DNA of 64,000 nt from Glycomyces amatae (lineage in GTDB: Bacteria > Actinomycetota > Actinomycetes > Mycobacteriales > Micromonosporaceae): positions 124,001-188,000 of the forward strand of contig NZ_JAJLQZ010000006.1 in NCBI RefSeq assembly GCF_020991375.1, given 5' to 3'. Position 1 is the first letter of the stretch. Every line of letters starts with the position of its first letter. The position numbers and the translations under genes were made by a program. This document shows, piece after piece, positions 25,022-34,935 of the stretch. A model generated the notes under the pieces. That model was not told the DNA's origin and did no database searches. It worked only from the letters and a program-made list of their open reading frames with translations.

Positions 25022-26854
25022 TCAGGCGGTGTTCCAGGCCTGGTTCAGTTCGAGGCACCCGGTGGCGGGCACCGTGGCGGTGCGGTTGCCGGTCGACTCC
25101 CAGGTGTAGCTCCCGTTGGAGCGGACGATGACGTACTTGTACTGGAACGTCGTCCCGGCCGGGACCTCGACGGCGCCCTTCCAGTACGGGTAGTCCGCGC
25201 CCGAGAGGTGCCCCGAGGCGACCGCCGTCCAGTTCCCCAGCTGCGGGAGGGAGCCGACGATGTAGACCTCGTCGCCGACACTGGTGCCCGTCACGTGCGC
25301 GGTGACGTTCACGCAGTCGTCCGGCGTCTCGCCGGGGCCGCCCGGGCCGCCGCCCTCGTTGCCGACGTAGATCGCCAGTGCGGTCTTGGCGGCCACGGTC
25401 GCCGTGAAGGCCCCGCCGGAGACCGTGACCGTGCCGCCCGAGATGACGTCGGTGTACGAGCCGTCGGGCAGCGATGTGGTGAACGTCCGCGTGATCGGGC
25501 CGCCGGAGGCGTTGAAGACCGCGTGGCCGGTGTCGCCGCGGCCGAACGCGAAGGCGTCGCCCGAACCCCAGGTGTGCACGACGGCCTCGCCGGCGGTGGC
25601 GGCGCGGAACCCGGACATGCCGGCCATGTAGGGCGAGCGGTGGAGGCACGTGAACGCGTCCGCGCCGCAGTCGACGTCGGCGACCGTGCCGTCGCCGTTG
25701 AGCGGCGGGGGCTCGTGGGAGTTCGCGAACTCGTAGCCGGTGTAGGAGGCGGGCGTGCCGAACGGGTAGGCGAGCATGAACGCCTCGCCGAGCAGGTAGT
25801 CCTGCCCGTACTTGTAGTTCATGGTCTGCGAGCCGCGCTCGGTGTCGTGGTTGGTGACGAAGACGCCCGCGGGCGAGGTGTAGCCCCAGGAGGTGCCCAT
25901 GGTCGTCAGGTGCCGGGCCTCGGAGCCGCCGTTGACGTGGTTTTTGAGGTCGTAGGCGTAGCTGAACTCCTGGACGTCGCCGATGCCGGTGTACTCGGCC
26001 TCGGTGATCGGCTCGCCGGGGGCGCCGATGACCTCCTGGACGATGTAGGGGTCGCCTTCGACGAGGTTCATGATCGCGGCGAGGTCGGTGGCGGACATGT
26101 GCTTGGCGGCGTCGACGCGGAAGCCGGCGACGCCCAGGCCGGTGAGGTCGTCGAGGTAGGCGGCGATGGTCTCGCGCACGTCGGTCTGGGAGGTGTCGAG
26201 GTCGTTGAGGCCCACCAGGTGGCAGGTCTGGACCTCGTCGCGGTCCTGGTAGTCGTCGATCTCGCAGTAGGACGAGCCGGTGTTGTGGAAGTCGGAGGCG
26301 TCGTAGCCGGCGGCGGGGTAGTGGAACTGGCGGTACTCGCTGCCGCCCGAGCCGTAGCGGGTCTCGGTGGCGGAGCCGGCGGCCATGTGGTTGATGACGA
26401 CGTCGGCGATGACGCCGATGCCGTTGGCCTCGCAGGCGTCGATCATGGCCGCGTACTCGGCGCGGGTGCCCAGGCGCGACTCGAGCTCGTAGCTGACGGG
26501 CTGGTAGTGGATGTACCAGGCGTCCTCTTCGCCGGGGGTGGTGTCGGAGCCGAGGATGTGCTCCTGCGGGGGCGAGGTCTGGACGTAGGTGTAGCCGGAG
26601 CCGGCGAGCGGGCCGGCGCACTCGGCGGCGATGGAGTTCCAGGTCCACTCGAACATGTTGAGGATCGAGTCACCGCTGTTGAGAGCGGCGCTGTTGAGAG
26701 CGGCGCTGGAGAGGGTGGCGGCCGGGGCGGCGTCGAGGGGCTGGGGGGCGGGCGGTTCGGCGGGGGCGGTCAGGCCGGCGAGGACCGCCGCGGCCGCGAG
26801 GGCGGCCCCGCCCGCGGCGGCGAGGCACCGCCTGGGAATGGAATGAGGCATCAT
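25022..26854 (-). CDS. Secreted alpha-amylase (GH13) with C-terminal CBM20 starch-binding domain
   Basis: The 610-residue protein starts MMPHSIPRR (ATG at 26854, or 26851) with GGGAG just upstream and has a clear Sec signal peptide of about 40 residues. The GH13 barrel carries the conserved regions DVVINH, GFRVDAAKH (nucleophile Asp), IVQEVIG (acid/base Glu) and FVTNHDTE (third Asp). After a Gly-Pro linker (GGGPGGPGE), residues about 515-610 form a CBM20 (VYIVGSLPQLGNW, YWKGAVEVPAGT, YTWES). It degrades extracellular starch or glycogen to maltose and dextrins. An odd feature is the short repeat SSAALNSAALNSG after the signal peptide. Confidence 0.95.
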   Translation of the reverse strand: MMPHSIPRRCLAAAGGAALAAAAVLAGLTAPAEPPAPQPLDAAPAATLSSAALNSAALNSGDSILNMFEWTWNSIAAECAGPLAGSGYTYVQTSPPQEHILGSDTTPGEEDAWYIHYQPVSYELESRLGTRAEYAAMIDACEANGIGVIADVVINHMAAGSATETRYGSGGSEYRQFHYPAAGYDASDFHNTGSSYCEIDDYQDRDEVQTCHLVGLNDLDTSQTDVRETIAAYLDDLTGLGVAGFRVDAAKHMSATDLAAIMNLVEGDPYIVQEVIGAPGEPITEAEYTGIGDVQEFSYAYDLKNHVNGGSEARHLTTMGTSWGYTSPAGVFVTNHDTERGSQTMNYKYGQDYLLGEAFMLAYPFGTPASYTGYEFANSHEPPPLNGDGTVADVDCGADAFTCLHRSPYMAGMSGFRAATAGEAVVHTWGSGDAFAFGRGDTGHAVFNASGGPITRTFTTSLPDGSYTDVISGGTVTVSGGAFTATVAAKTALAIYVGNEGGGPGGPGETPDDCVNVTAHVTGTSVGDEVYIVGSLPQLGNWTAVASGHLSGADYPYWKGAVEVPAGTTFQYKYVIVRSNGSYTWESTGNRTATVPATGCLELNQAWNTA

Positions 26855-27042
26855 TGCTCCCTTTGCAAATCCTGCCCGCAATCCTGCAAAATATTGCGAG
26901 CCTGTGGAGAACCTAGCATCAACGGGAGATAGATTTCAAGATGGTGAATATGTGCATCTGTTTTTCCGTGCGGGCCGCGCCCCGAAACGCGCCGGTTCGA
27001 CCGGTCTCGCCCGTGATGGTGGCGAGACGACTGCGCTCTGGA

Positions 27043-27055
27043 TAGGCTTGGCCAA
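27043..27055 (+). promoter_or_regulatory. -10 element TAGGCT of the DUF2342 gene, leaderless
   Basis: TAGGCT at 27043-27048 ends six bases before the ATG at 27055. Confidence 0.7.
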
Positions 27056-28191
27056 TGGCGCCGCCCGCAGGAAACCCGATGCTGCCGTCAGTGGACTGGC
27101 AGACCGCCGCGTCCTGCTCCCGGGCCTTCAGCCGCGGCGGGCCGCGCATGAGCCCCGAAGGCGCGCTCGACGTCGTCGCCGACCTCCACCGCCACGCCCG
27201 CCACGCGATCGACCTGGTCAGCGCGTACACCGGCCTCGCCCCCGCCGCCGAGACCCCCGTCGACGTCGTCGACCGCATCCGCTGGAGCAACGTCAACATC
27301 GCCGGGTTCCGCCGGCTCCTCATCGAGCTCGGCGCCGAGGACGACCACCCGGACGCCCCCGTCGGCACCGCCGCCCGGCTCGCCGGCGTCCAGGCCGGCG
27401 CCGTCCTCGCCTTCCTCTCCTCCCGCGTGCTCGGCCAGTTCGAGACCTTCTCCACCGACACCGGCCGCCTGCTGTTCGTGGCCCCCAACATCGTCGAGGT
27501 CGAACGGCGGCTGCGCCTGCCCTCGCGCGAGTTCCGCCTCTGGATCGCCGTGCACGAGGCCGCCCACCTCGTCCAGTTCACCGCCGTCCCCTGGATGCGG
27601 GACCACTTCCACGGCCTCATCCACACCTTCTTCGACGCGGCCGAACCCGACCGGTCCTCCGCCGCCGGGCTCGCCCTCGCCGTGCGCCGCGCGCTGGCCG
27701 CCGCCCGCGAGGACGAGGCGCCGCGCGATCCGAGCACCCGGCCCGCCGGGCCTCCCGGGCCCGACGCCTCCGGCCTCGACGTCATGTCCGCGGTCACCAG
27801 TCCCGAACAGCGCGAAGCGATCTCGCAGATCCAGGCACTCATGACCCTCCTGGAGGGCCACGCCGAGGCCGTCATGGACGGGGTCGGGCGCACCGCCATC
27901 GACCACGTCGCGCTCCTGCGGCGCCGCTTCGACCGGCGGCGCGCCAACCCGACCACGCTCCAGAAGTTCGTGCGCCAGCTCCTCGGCCTCGACGCGAAGA
28001 TGCGCCAGTACGCGGCCGGGCGGCGCTTCGTCGAGCAGGTCGTCGCCGAGCACGGCGTCGCGGGCTTCAACCGCGTCTGGGAGGCGCCGGCGAACCTGCC
28101 GACCGAGGCCGAGATCGACCGCCCTGAGCAGTGGATCGCGCGCGTCGTCGAAGGGCGGAGCCCGGCGCCGCGCCGCGTCGGCCGTGGCTAG
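27055..28191 (+). CDS. Zinc-dependent metalloprotease of the DUF2342 / F420-associated family
   Basis: The protein has 378 residues and no signal peptide. A zincin-type HEXXH-like motif HEAAH (in IAVHEAAHLVQF) is near residue 164, and a second glutamate motif, EGHAE, is near residue 268. These define the DUF2342 family, found next to tilS in actinobacteria. The biological substrate is not known. It is leaderless by promoter spacing, and its last 8 bases overlap tilS, so the two are cotranscribed. A low-complexity stretch rich in Pro, Ala and Arg lies near residue 230. Confidence 0.87.
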   Translation: MAPPAGNPMLPSVDWQTAASCSRAFSRGGPRMSPEGALDVVADLHRHARHAIDLVSAYTGLAPAAETPVDVVDRIRWSNVNIAGFRRLLIELGAEDDHPDAPVGTAARLAGVQAGAVLAFLSSRVLGQFETFSTDTGRLLFVAPNIVEVERRLRLPSREFRLWIAVHEAAHLVQFTAVPWMRDHFHGLIHTFFDAAEPDRSSAAGLALAVRRALAAAREDEAPRDPSTRPAGPPGPDASGLDVMSAVTSPEQREAISQIQALMTLLEGHAEAVMDGVGRTAIDHVALLRRRFDRRRANPTTLQKFVRQLLGLDAKMRQYAAGRRFVEQVVAEHGVAGFNRVWEAPANLPTEAEIDRPEQWIARVVEGRSPAPRRVGRG

Positions 28192-29284
28192 ACTGCCGCC
28201 CCCGGTGGCGCGGCTGCGCGTCGCCGTCCGCGGCGCCCTCGCCGACCTCCCGGGGGACGCGCTCGTGCTGGCCGCCTGCTCGGGCGGGCCCGACTCGCTC
28301 GCGCTGGCCGACACGCTCGCGTTCTGCGCGCCGCGCATGGGGTTGCGGGCGGGTCTCGTCAGCGTCGACCACGGCTTGCAGGAGGGTTCGGCCCGGCGCG
28401 CGGCGGACGTGGCCGCGTGGGGGCGCGCGGTCGGGCTCGACCCGGCCGAGGCGGTCGCGGTCGCGGTGGGCGGGTCGGGCGGCCCGGAGGCGGCGGCCCG
28501 CGAGGCGCGGTACGCGGCCCTCGACGCGGCGGCCGAACGGCACGGCGCGGCCGCGGTCCTGTTGGGCCACACCAGGGACGACCAGGCCGAGACGGTGCTG
28601 CTGGCGCTGGTGCGCGGGGCCGGGCCGCGCGGGATCGCCGGGATGCGGGCGGTGCGCGGGCGGTACCGCAGGCCGCTGCTGGGCGTCGCGAGGTCGGACA
28701 CGCATGCGGCGTGCGCCGAGCGGGGGCTGGAGCCGTGGGCCGATCCGCACAACGCGGACCCGCGGTTCCTGCGGTCGGCGCTGCGGCCGGCGCTCGACGC
28801 GCTCGTGGGGGTCCTCGGCGAGGGCCTGGTGCCGAACCTGGCGCGGACGGCGGCGCTGGTCGCGGCCGACACCGATCACCTGGACGCGCTGGGGGCGGCG
28901 GCGCTGGAGGAGTGCCGCGCCGGGGGCGCGGCGAAGGACGGCGCAGGAGGCGGCGCAGGAGGCGGCGCGGGAGGCGATGCGCCGAGCGAGGCCGGCGGTG
29001 GCGGCGCGGCAGGCGATGGGGCGAGCGGCGCGGACGGGTTGGACGCGAAGCGGCTCGGGGCGCTGCCGGGCCCGGTCCGGCAGCGGGTGCTGCGGGCCTG
29101 GGCGCTGGAGTCGGGCGTGAACGGGGCCGAGCTCAACCACCGGCATCTGGACGCGCTCGACGCGCTGGTGGCCGACTGGCGGGGCCAGGGTCCGGCCTTT
29201 CTTCCCGGGGGCGTCGCGGTGCGGCGGTCGGGCGGCAGGCTCGCGGCGCGGCGGATCGCCGCCGGGCAGCCCGAAGGCCCCTAG
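28184..29284 (+). CDS. tilS: tRNA(Ile)-lysidine synthetase
   Basis: The 366-residue protein starts at a GTG overlapping the preceding gene by 8 bases; GTG at 28205 is an alternative, since TAGACT at 28189-28194 could act as a -10 for it. The N-type ATP pyrophosphatase P-loop ACSGGPDSLAL is near residue 31 (SGGxDS), followed by VSVDHGLQ and LLGHTRDDQAET. It converts C34 of the CAU anticodon of tRNA-Ile2 to lysidine, so it is essential. A 12-base tandem repeat at about 28938-28975 inserts a Gly-Ala-rich low-complexity loop near residues 250-285. Confidence 0.95.
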   Translation: MARLPPPVARLRVAVRGALADLPGDALVLAACSGGPDSLALADTLAFCAPRMGLRAGLVSVDHGLQEGSARRAADVAAWGRAVGLDPAEAVAVAVGGSGGPEAAAREARYAALDAAAERHGAAAVLLGHTRDDQAETVLLALVRGAGPRGIAGMRAVRGRYRRPLLGVARSDTHAACAERGLEPWADPHNADPRFLRSALRPALDALVGVLGEGLVPNLARTAALVAADTDHLDALGAAALEECRAGGAAKDGAGGGAGGGAGGDAPSEAGGGGAAGDGASGADGLDAKRLGALPGPVRQRVLRAWALESGVNGAELNHRHLDALDALVADWRGQGPAFLPGGVAVRRSGGRLAARRIAAGQPEGP

Positions 29285-29609
29285 GCGGCAGGGTTACGGG
29301 TCCCCGGTTTTCCAGGATGCCAGGAGGGTCCGACGATTCGCGGTGCGCGGAGCGGGACGGCCCGGCGGATGCGATCGTTCGGGGCTAGGAAGCGGAGCGG
29401 CGGGTTCTCGGTGGCCTGTGGTCGGTGGCCTGCTGCCGGGATCGGGGCAGCGCGGCGTGTCGGGCGCCCGCCGTCGCGGCGCCCCCGGTTCCGAAGTGCG
29501 CCCGGCGGGTGCGACGGTTCGGGGTTCGCGGGCGGGGCGTTCCGCTTGTAGCGAAATAAAAGCGGCCCGCGCATCGCGCGGGCCGTCGGGGACGGGCGGT
29601 CGCGGGGCC
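29285..29609. other. Convergent intergenic region between tilS and hpt
   Basis: About 325 bases with no credible gene. The hpt terminator lies at its right end; no clear terminator for tilS was found. Confidence 0.55.
29562..29595 (-). terminator. Intrinsic terminator of hpt
   Basis: Arms 29573-29582 (CGGCCCGCGC) and 29586-29595 (GCGCGGGCCG) pair over 10 bases. On the minus strand the hairpin is followed by CTTTTATTTCGC, a U-tract, so it stops hpt transcripts. Confidence 0.9.
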
Positions 29610-30230
29610 TTACTTCTGGTACACCGAGGGCTTGAGGACCCCCACGAACGGGAGCTCGCGGTAGCGCTCGGCGTAGTCGAGGCCGTAGCCCACGACGAAC
29701 TCGTTGGGGATGTCGAAGCCCAGGTACTTCACGGGGATGTCGACCCGCTGCACGCCCGGCTTGCGGAGCATCGAGACCACCGCGACCGAGGCCGGGTGCA
29801 GCCCCTCGAGGTACTTGAGCAGCCACGACAGCGTCAGCCCCGAGTCGATGATGTCCTCCACCACGAGGAGGTGCTTGCCCGCGACATCCGAGTCGATGTC
29901 CTTGAGGATCCGCACCGTGCCCGACGAGGTGGTCGAGCTCCCGTACGAGGACAGGGCCATGAACTCCATCTTCACCGGGACGCTCAGCGCCCTCGCGAAG
30001 TCGGCCATGAACATGACCGCCCCTTTGAACACGCCCACGAGCAGCACCTCGTCGGTGCCGGCGTAGTCGGCCGAGACCCGGTCGCCGAGCTCGGCGACCT
30101 TCGCTCGGATCTCGTCCTCGGTGATGATGGTGCGCTCGATCTCCTCGGCGTACCACGAGTCAGGGTCGAACACGGCGTCCTTCGCTGCTGCGGACGGCAC
30201 CGATGCTGGGCTGGCTAGCTCCGACGTCAT
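29610..30230 (-). CDS. hpt: Hypoxanthine phosphoribosyltransferase
   Basis: The 206-residue enzyme salvages hypoxanthine and guanine to IMP and GMP using PRPP. The PRPP-binding signature VVEDIIDSGLTL is near residue 126, and VLLVGVFKGAVMF near residue 62 forms the pyrophosphate loop. The first 30 residues (ASPASVPSAAAKDAVF) are extra relative to many homologues, so a later start is possible. It lies in the conserved tilS-hpt-ftsH-folE block, but is inverted relative to the others. Confidence 0.95.
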   Translation of the reverse strand: MTSELASPASVPSAAAKDAVFDPDSWYAEEIERTIITEDEIRAKVAELGDRVSADYAGTDEVLLVGVFKGAVMFMADFARALSVPVKMEFMALSSYGSSTTSSGTVRILKDIDSDVAGKHLLVVEDIIDSGLTLSWLLKYLEGLHPASVAVVSMLRKPGVQRVDIPVKYLGFDIPNEFVVGYGLDYAERYRELPFVGVLKPSVYQK

Positions 30231-30515
30231 GCAACAAGGGTGCCACCCGTTCGCTCGCGCCGCAGGCTTGGGTGGGCGAAGTCAACCTGCCCGTGGTACT
30301 AATTACGGACTATCGGCGGGGCGGGTAGAGATGCGGTGACCGGCGCGGGGCGCCATCTTCGGGGGCGCTGACGCTGCGGGACGTCGAACTCCCCCACCGT
30401 GTACGTTCGAATTGCGAGCACCTGCAGCCCAGGAAACCCTGCAGGACCGCGGCGAAGCTTGCGAGCCGCGGACCGCGCTCACTCGAAAACGCGACGACGC
30501 AGCAGGAGGAAACGA

Positions 30516-32495
30516 GTGGTCGACGCCGGGAGACCCACACCTGAGCGGAAGCGGTTCTTCCGCCGGCCGCTCGTCTGGATCGTGCTCATCGCCCTCATCG
30601 CGGTCCTGATCGGCAGCTTCTGGTCCGGCGGCTCCGAGTACGACGAGGCGAAGACCTCCGAAATCCTCAAGGACATCAACGACGGCAACGTGGAGGCGGC
30701 CAACCTGCTCGACAAGGAGCAGATGGTCCAGCTGACCCTGAACAACGGCGACCAGGTCGAGGCGTACCTCCCGGCCGGGATGATGGAGACCGTCGCCACC
30801 GAGCTCGAAGAGGCCGGCGTCGAGTTCGACACGGAGGTCAACGAGACCTCCGTGTTCGTGTCGTTCCTGCTGAGCCTCCTGCCGATCGTGCTGATCGTGC
30901 TCCTGCTGCTGTTCTTCATGTCGCAGATGCAGGGCGGCGGCTCGCGCGTCCTCAACTTCGGCAAGTCCAAGGCCAAGATGGTGTCCAAGGACACCCCGAA
31001 GACCACGTTCGACGACGTGGCCGGGGCCGACGAGGCCGTCGAGGAGCTCCGGGAGATCAAGGACTTCCTGGAGGACCCGAAGAAGTACCAGGAGCTGGGC
31101 GCGAAGATCCCCAAGGGCGTCCTCCTGTTCGGCCCCCCCGGCACCGGCAAGACCCTCCTCGCGCGCGCCGTCGCCGGCGAGGCCGGGGTCCCGTTCTACT
31201 CGATCTCCGGCTCGGACTTCGTGGAGATGTTCGTCGGCGTCGGCGCCAGCCGCGTCCGCGACCTGTTCACCCAGGCGAAGGAGAACGCGCCCGCGATCGT
31301 GTTCGTCGACGAGATCGACGCCGTCGGCCGCCACCGCGGCGCCGGCATGGGCGGCGGGCACGACGAGCGCGAGCAGACCCTGAACCAGCTGCTGGTCGAG
31401 ATGGACGGGTTCGACACCCGCGGCGGGGTCATCCTCATCGCCGCCACGAACCGCCCCGACATCCTCGACCCGGCGCTGCTGCGGCCGGGCCGCTTCGACC
31501 GCCAGATCCCCGTGGACGCCCCCGACAAGGACGGGCGCCAGGCGATCCTGTCGGTCCACGCGAAGGGCAAGCCGTTCGTGCCGAACGTCGAGTTCGAGAC
31601 GATCGCGCGGCGCACCCCCGGCTTCTCCGGCGCGGACCTCGAGAACGTCATCAACGAGGCGGCGCTGCTGACCGCGCGCCACAACGAGAAGGCGATCTCG
31701 GCCGACGCCCTCGAGGAGGCCATCGACCGCGTCATCGCCGGCCCCGAGCGCAAGGGCCGCGTCATGGGCGAGGCCGAGAAGAAGATGACGGCCTACCACG
31801 AGGCCGGGCACGCCCTGGTGGCGCACGCGCTGCCGCACGCGGCGCCGGTCCACAAGCTCACGATCCTGCCGCGCGGCCGGAGCCTGGGGCACACGCTGGT
31901 GCTGCCCACCGAGGACAAGTACACGCAGACGCGCTCGGAGATGATCGACACGCTCGCGTACGCGCTCGGCGGGCGGGCCGCCGAGGAGCTGGTGTACCAC
32001 GACCCGACGACCGGCGCGTCGAACGACATCGAGAAGGCCACCAAGGTGGCCCGGGCGATGGTCACCGAGTACGGCATGTCCGCGAAGCTCGGCGCCATCA
32101 AGTACGGTTCGGGCGGCTCCGAGCCGTTCCTGGGCCGCGAGTACGGGCACCAGAAGGACTACTCCGACGAGGTCGCCGCCGACATCGACGCCGAGGTGCG
32201 GGCGCTCATCGAGATCGCCCACGACGAGGCGTACGCGATCGTCACCGAGTACCGGGACGTGCTCGACCAGATGGTGACCGAGCTGTTGGAGAAGGAGACG
32301 CTGAACCAGGAGGACCTGGAGCGGATCGCGACCCGCGTGGTCAAGCGCCCGCCCATGTCCCCGTTCAACGGCACCGACAAGCGCAAGCTCGGGCAGCCGC
32401 CGGTGTCGACGCCGAACGGCTCGCGGCCGGCCGAGGGCCCCGAGGAGGGCATCGAGATCGGCCCGGGCACCGAGGGCCAGAGCCCGCAGGCGTGA
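30516..32495 (+). CDS. ftsH: ATP-dependent zinc metalloprotease FtsH
   Basis: From the GTG at 30516, which is preceded by AGGAGGA at 30504-30510, the protein has 659 residues. Two membrane helices (about residues 18-35 and 112-133) flank a small extracytoplasmic domain. The AAA domain has Walker [14 protein letters not shown] near 205, Walker [11 protein letters not shown] near 265, and the second region of homology [19 protein letters not shown]. The zinc motif HEAGH is near 427. It degrades membrane proteins and short-lived regulators at the membrane. An upstream in-frame ATG exists, but its codons are not FtsH-like. Confidence 0.97.
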   Translation: MVDAGRPTPERKRFFRRPLVWIVLIALIAVLIGSFWSGGSEYDEAKTSEILKDINDGNVEAANLLDKEQMVQLTLNNGDQVEAYLPAGMMETVATELEEAGVEFDTEVNETSVFVSFLLSLLPIVLIVLLLLFFMSQMQGGGSRVLNFGKSKAKMVSKDTPKTTFDDVAGADEAVEELREIKDFLEDPKKYQELGAKIPKGVLLFGPPGTGKTLLARAVAGEAGVPFYSISGSDFVEMFVGVGASRVRDLFTQAKENAPAIVFVDEIDAVGRHRGAGMGGGHDEREQTLNQLLVEMDGFDTRGGVILIAATNRPDILDPALLRPGRFDRQIPVDAPDKDGRQAILSVHAKGKPFVPNVEFETIARRTPGFSGADLENVINEAALLTARHNEKAISADALEEAIDRVIAGPERKGRVMGEAEKKMTAYHEAGHALVAHALPHAAPVHKLTILPRGRSLGHTLVLPTEDKYTQTRSEMIDTLAYALGGRAAEELVYHDPTTGASNDIEKATKVARAMVTEYGMSAKLGAIKYGSGGSEPFLGREYGHQKDYSDEVAADIDAEVRALIEIAHDEAYAIVTEYRDVLDQMVTELLEKETLNQEDLERIATRVVKRPPMSPFNGTDKRKLGQPPVSTPNGSRPAEGPEEGIEIGPGTEGQSPQA

Positions 32496-32592
32496 CCCGG
32501 CCGGATGATCCGCGCGGCCCCGTCCACCAGGTGGGCGGGGCCGTTCGCTACCCCCGGTGATCAACCCCACTGGAGTTGTCGGTGAAAACCCG

Positions 32593-32605
32593 TAAGCTTG
32601 TGCGA
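32593..32605 (+). promoter_or_regulatory. -10 element TAAGCT of folE, leaderless
   Basis: TAAGCT at 32593-32598 ends six bases before the ATG at 32605. The gene may therefore be transcribed separately from ftsH. Confidence 0.7.
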
Positions 32606-33246
32606 TGGCTGAACTGGACAACCTGGCCGCCCGCCTGATCGACGGCCGCATCAACGGCAGCCCCGTCGAGGACGCGGTGGACCTGGGGCGGATCGAGGCC
32701 GCGGTGCGGGAGATCCTGGAGGCGATCGGCGAGGACCCCGACCGGGCCGGTCTCAAGGAGACCCCGCGGCGCGTGGCGCGGGCGTACGCGGAGCTGTTCG
32801 CCGGGCTGCGGGTCGACCCCGCCGAAGTCCTGAAGACCTCGTTCGACGAGAACCACAACGAGCTGGTCCTGGTGCGCGACATCGAGGTCCAGTCGTTCTG
32901 CGAGCACCACCTGCTGCCGTTCACCGGGGTCGCGCACGTCGGGTACATCCCGGGATCGAACGGCCAGATCGTGGGGCTGTCGAAGCTCGCGCGCCTCGTG
33001 GAGGCCTACTCGCGGCGCCCGCAGGTCCAGGAGCGGCTGACGAGCCAGATCGCCGACCAGCTGTACAAGTCGCTCGAGGCGAGCGGCGTGATCGTGGTGG
33101 TCGAGTGCGAGCACACGTGCATGTCGATGCGCGGCATCAGGAAGCAGGGTTCGCGCACGGTCACGTCGGCGGTGCGGGGCCTGATGCAGTCGGACGCGCG
33201 CACGCGCGCCGAGGCGATGTCGCTGCTGCGCGGCACCACCGTGTGA
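32605..33246 (+). CDS. folE: GTP cyclohydrolase I
   Basis: The 213-residue enzyme converts GTP to dihydroneopterin triphosphate, the first step of folate synthesis. Visible signatures are [33 protein letters not shown] (zinc Cys and catalytic His near residue 104) and [15 protein letters not shown] with the second zinc Cys near 172. Length is normal. It follows ftsH by 109 bases with its own promoter. No folP, folB or folK follows, as the next gene is convergent. Confidence 0.96.
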   Translation: MAELDNLAARLIDGRINGSPVEDAVDLGRIEAAVREILEAIGEDPDRAGLKETPRRVARAYAELFAGLRVDPAEVLKTSFDENHNELVLVRDIEVQSFCEHHLLPFTGVAHVGYIPGSNGQIVGLSKLARLVEAYSRRPQVQERLTSQIADQLYKSLEASGVIVVVECEHTCMSMRGIRKQGSRTVTSAVRGLMQSDARTRAEAMSLLRGTTV

Positions 33247-33323
33247 GCCGCGATCGTGCGCTGGGGGCCTCCGCGGGAGGCCGGGCCGCGCGGGGCCCTG
33301 CGGGGCGTTCAGCGGGGGTGCAG

Positions 33324-33354
33324 AAAGGCCGGATGCGCGGGGCATCCGGCCTTT
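33324..33354. terminator. Bidirectional terminator after folE
   Basis: Arms AAAGGCCGGATGC (33324-33336) and GCATCCGGCCTTT (33342-33354) pair over 13 bases with loop GCGGG. The arms end in A3/T3, suited to terminate both folE and the convergent acidic-repeat gene. Confidence 0.88.
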
Positions 33355-33405
33355 GCTGCAAGGATGAATGAGGTCAGGGGTGTCCAGATCTCAAACGCCC
33401 GGTTG

Positions 33406-34038
33406 TTAGAAGACCTGACCGGTCTGCGACTGGAACGAGTCGCCCTCCGGGGTGGCCTCGGTGTAGGTGGTGTCGAGGAAGCCGTCGCCGTCCGAGTCGG
33501 TGAGGACGGTGTCGGAGACGCCGTCCGCGTTGGAGTCGACCGAGATCTCGTCGAGGAAGCCGTCGGCGTTCGTGTCGGTGGCCACCACGTCGGCGTAGCC
33601 GTCGTTGTTGGTGTCCGTCGCGACCTGGTCGACGTAGCCGTCGGCGTTGGTGTCGACCGAGACCTGGTCGGTGTAGCCGTCGCCGTCGGTGTCCGACTCG
33701 TAGGTGTCGATGAGGCCGTCGCCGTCGGAGTCGGAGGCGTAGGACTCGAAGGTGCCGTCGCCGTCCGCGTCGACCAGCAGCTCGTCGGAGATGCCGTCGC
33801 CGTCGGTGTCGGTGGCGATCGCGTCGGCCTCGCCGTCGTAGTCGGTGTCGATCATGGTGACGCCGTCGGCGGTGACCGTGGAGTCCTCGATGCCGTCGCC
33901 GTCCACGTCGAAGGTCTCGGTGACCGTGGAGACCGACGTGTCGTCGTAGGTGTCCTCGGCGGTGTAGGTGTCTTCCTCGGCGGTGTAGTCGTCGGTGGTG
34001 ACGTCTTCCTCGACCGACGCGTCGTCGTACTCGCTCAT
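33406..34038 (-). CDS. Very acidic protein with eleven DxDxDG-type repeats
   Basis: The 210-residue protein begins MSEYDDASVEEDVTTDDYT and has no signal peptide, membrane helix or cysteine. From residue 45 on it has about eleven motifs such as DVDGDGIED, DTDGDGISD, DADGDG, DTNADGYVD and DTNNDGYAD, spaced about 14-18 residues apart. These resemble thrombospondin type-3 or EF-hand-loop calcium sites. It may bind Ca2+ or other cations. Asp plus Glu content is very high. The cellular role is unknown; the lack of an export signal is odd for this repeat class. It is convergent with folE and shares its terminator. Confidence 0.85.
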   Translation of the reverse strand: MSEYDDASVEEDVTTDDYTAEEDTYTAEDTYDDTSVSTVTETFDVDGDGIEDSTVTADGVTMIDTDYDGEADAIATDTDGDGISDELLVDADGDGTFESYASDSDGDGLIDTYESDTDGDGYTDQVSVDTNADGYVDQVATDTNNDGYADVVATDTNADGFLDEISVDSNADGVSDTVLTDSDGDGFLDTTYTEATPEGDSFQSQTGQVF

Positions 34039-34194
34039 CGCTCTTCCATCCTCAGTTCTCGGAGAAGTGTTCGGTGCTTGTGAGGAGAACTCTACGACTG
34101 CGCCGAGGGGCGTGAATCCCCAGAGTGTGCCAACCCCCTATGCTTTCTCCCGTCCCTTCCGTATGCGGTTGTCCCCGGACGTCAGGAGTGCTCG

Positions 34195-34773
34195 TTGGGT
34201 TTCGACGACAGCGCCTTCGACGTTCCCGAGCCGCCCCCGGCGCTGGTCCCGGTGCCCGCGGTCCGGGCCTTCGACATCCACTCCTCCCGGGTCGTGTCCG
34301 GTGCGCCCGGGTGCGGCTGGCAGTTCGACCTGCGGGCCGACGACCCGATCACCAGGGACGGGATGCTGCTGGTGCCGTTGATATCCGAGGCGGACTACTA
34401 CCGGGCGGTGGACGGCGACGGGGACGCCTACGCGAGCCTGGTCCCGGCCGCGGACGTGTACGTGCAGCGGCCCGAGCCGGGTACGGGCGCGCCGCGCCCG
34501 GGGTACCTGATCGAGCGGCTCTCGGACCCCGACTCGCCGCCGGTGCGCCGGCCCTACCCGGCCTCGGACGTGCCGAACCTGATCGGGCGGCGGGTCTGGT
34601 TCTGGACGGACGGGGCGTTCCGGGACGACTTCCGGTGCGTCTCGGAGCCGTTCGAGGTCGACGGGGACTTCTGCGCGCGGGTGGTCGAGGAGCGGGCCTG
34701 GTACCGCTGGCGGCGCACCGGGGTGCTCCCGAAGGCCCAGGACGCCTTCATCCACCACCTGTGGACGCAGTGA
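34195..34773 (+). CDS. Hypothetical protein
   Basis: The frame gives 192 residues from a TTG at 34195 preceded by AGGAG at 34184-34188. I do not recognise a family. The protein is soluble and has no signal peptide. It has aromatic and acidic segments such as GWQFDLRADDP, SEADYYRAVDGDGDAY and RRVWFWTDGAFRDDF, and ends IHHLWTQ. Codon use is like the core genes (high G+C third positions), which supports coding. It is convergent with holB. Confidence 0.65.
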   Translation: MGFDDSAFDVPEPPPALVPVPAVRAFDIHSSRVVSGAPGCGWQFDLRADDPITRDGMLLVPLISEADYYRAVDGDGDAYASLVPAADVYVQRPEPGTGAPRPGYLIERLSDPDSPPVRRPYPASDVPNLIGRRVWFWTDGAFRDDFRCVSEPFEVDGDFCARVVEERAWYRWRRTGVLPKAQDAFIHHLWTQ

Positions 34774-34935
34774 GCGGCCGAGACTGACCGCCGCATTCGG
34801 GGCTTAGGCCTGCGAGACGGGCGTCGCGAGGACCCCCGGATATCAGGGTGCCCGGCGGGTACGACGATCCGGGCCGCCCTGCCCGCGGCACGGCTTCAGG
34901 TCGTCGAGCCGGCCCGCCCGGTCGCCGACGCCGCC

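Noticed and set aside
30303..32948. 881-codon minus-strand frame opposite ftsH and folE
   Set aside because: Val/Leu/Arg-rich shadow; both plus-strand genes are certain.
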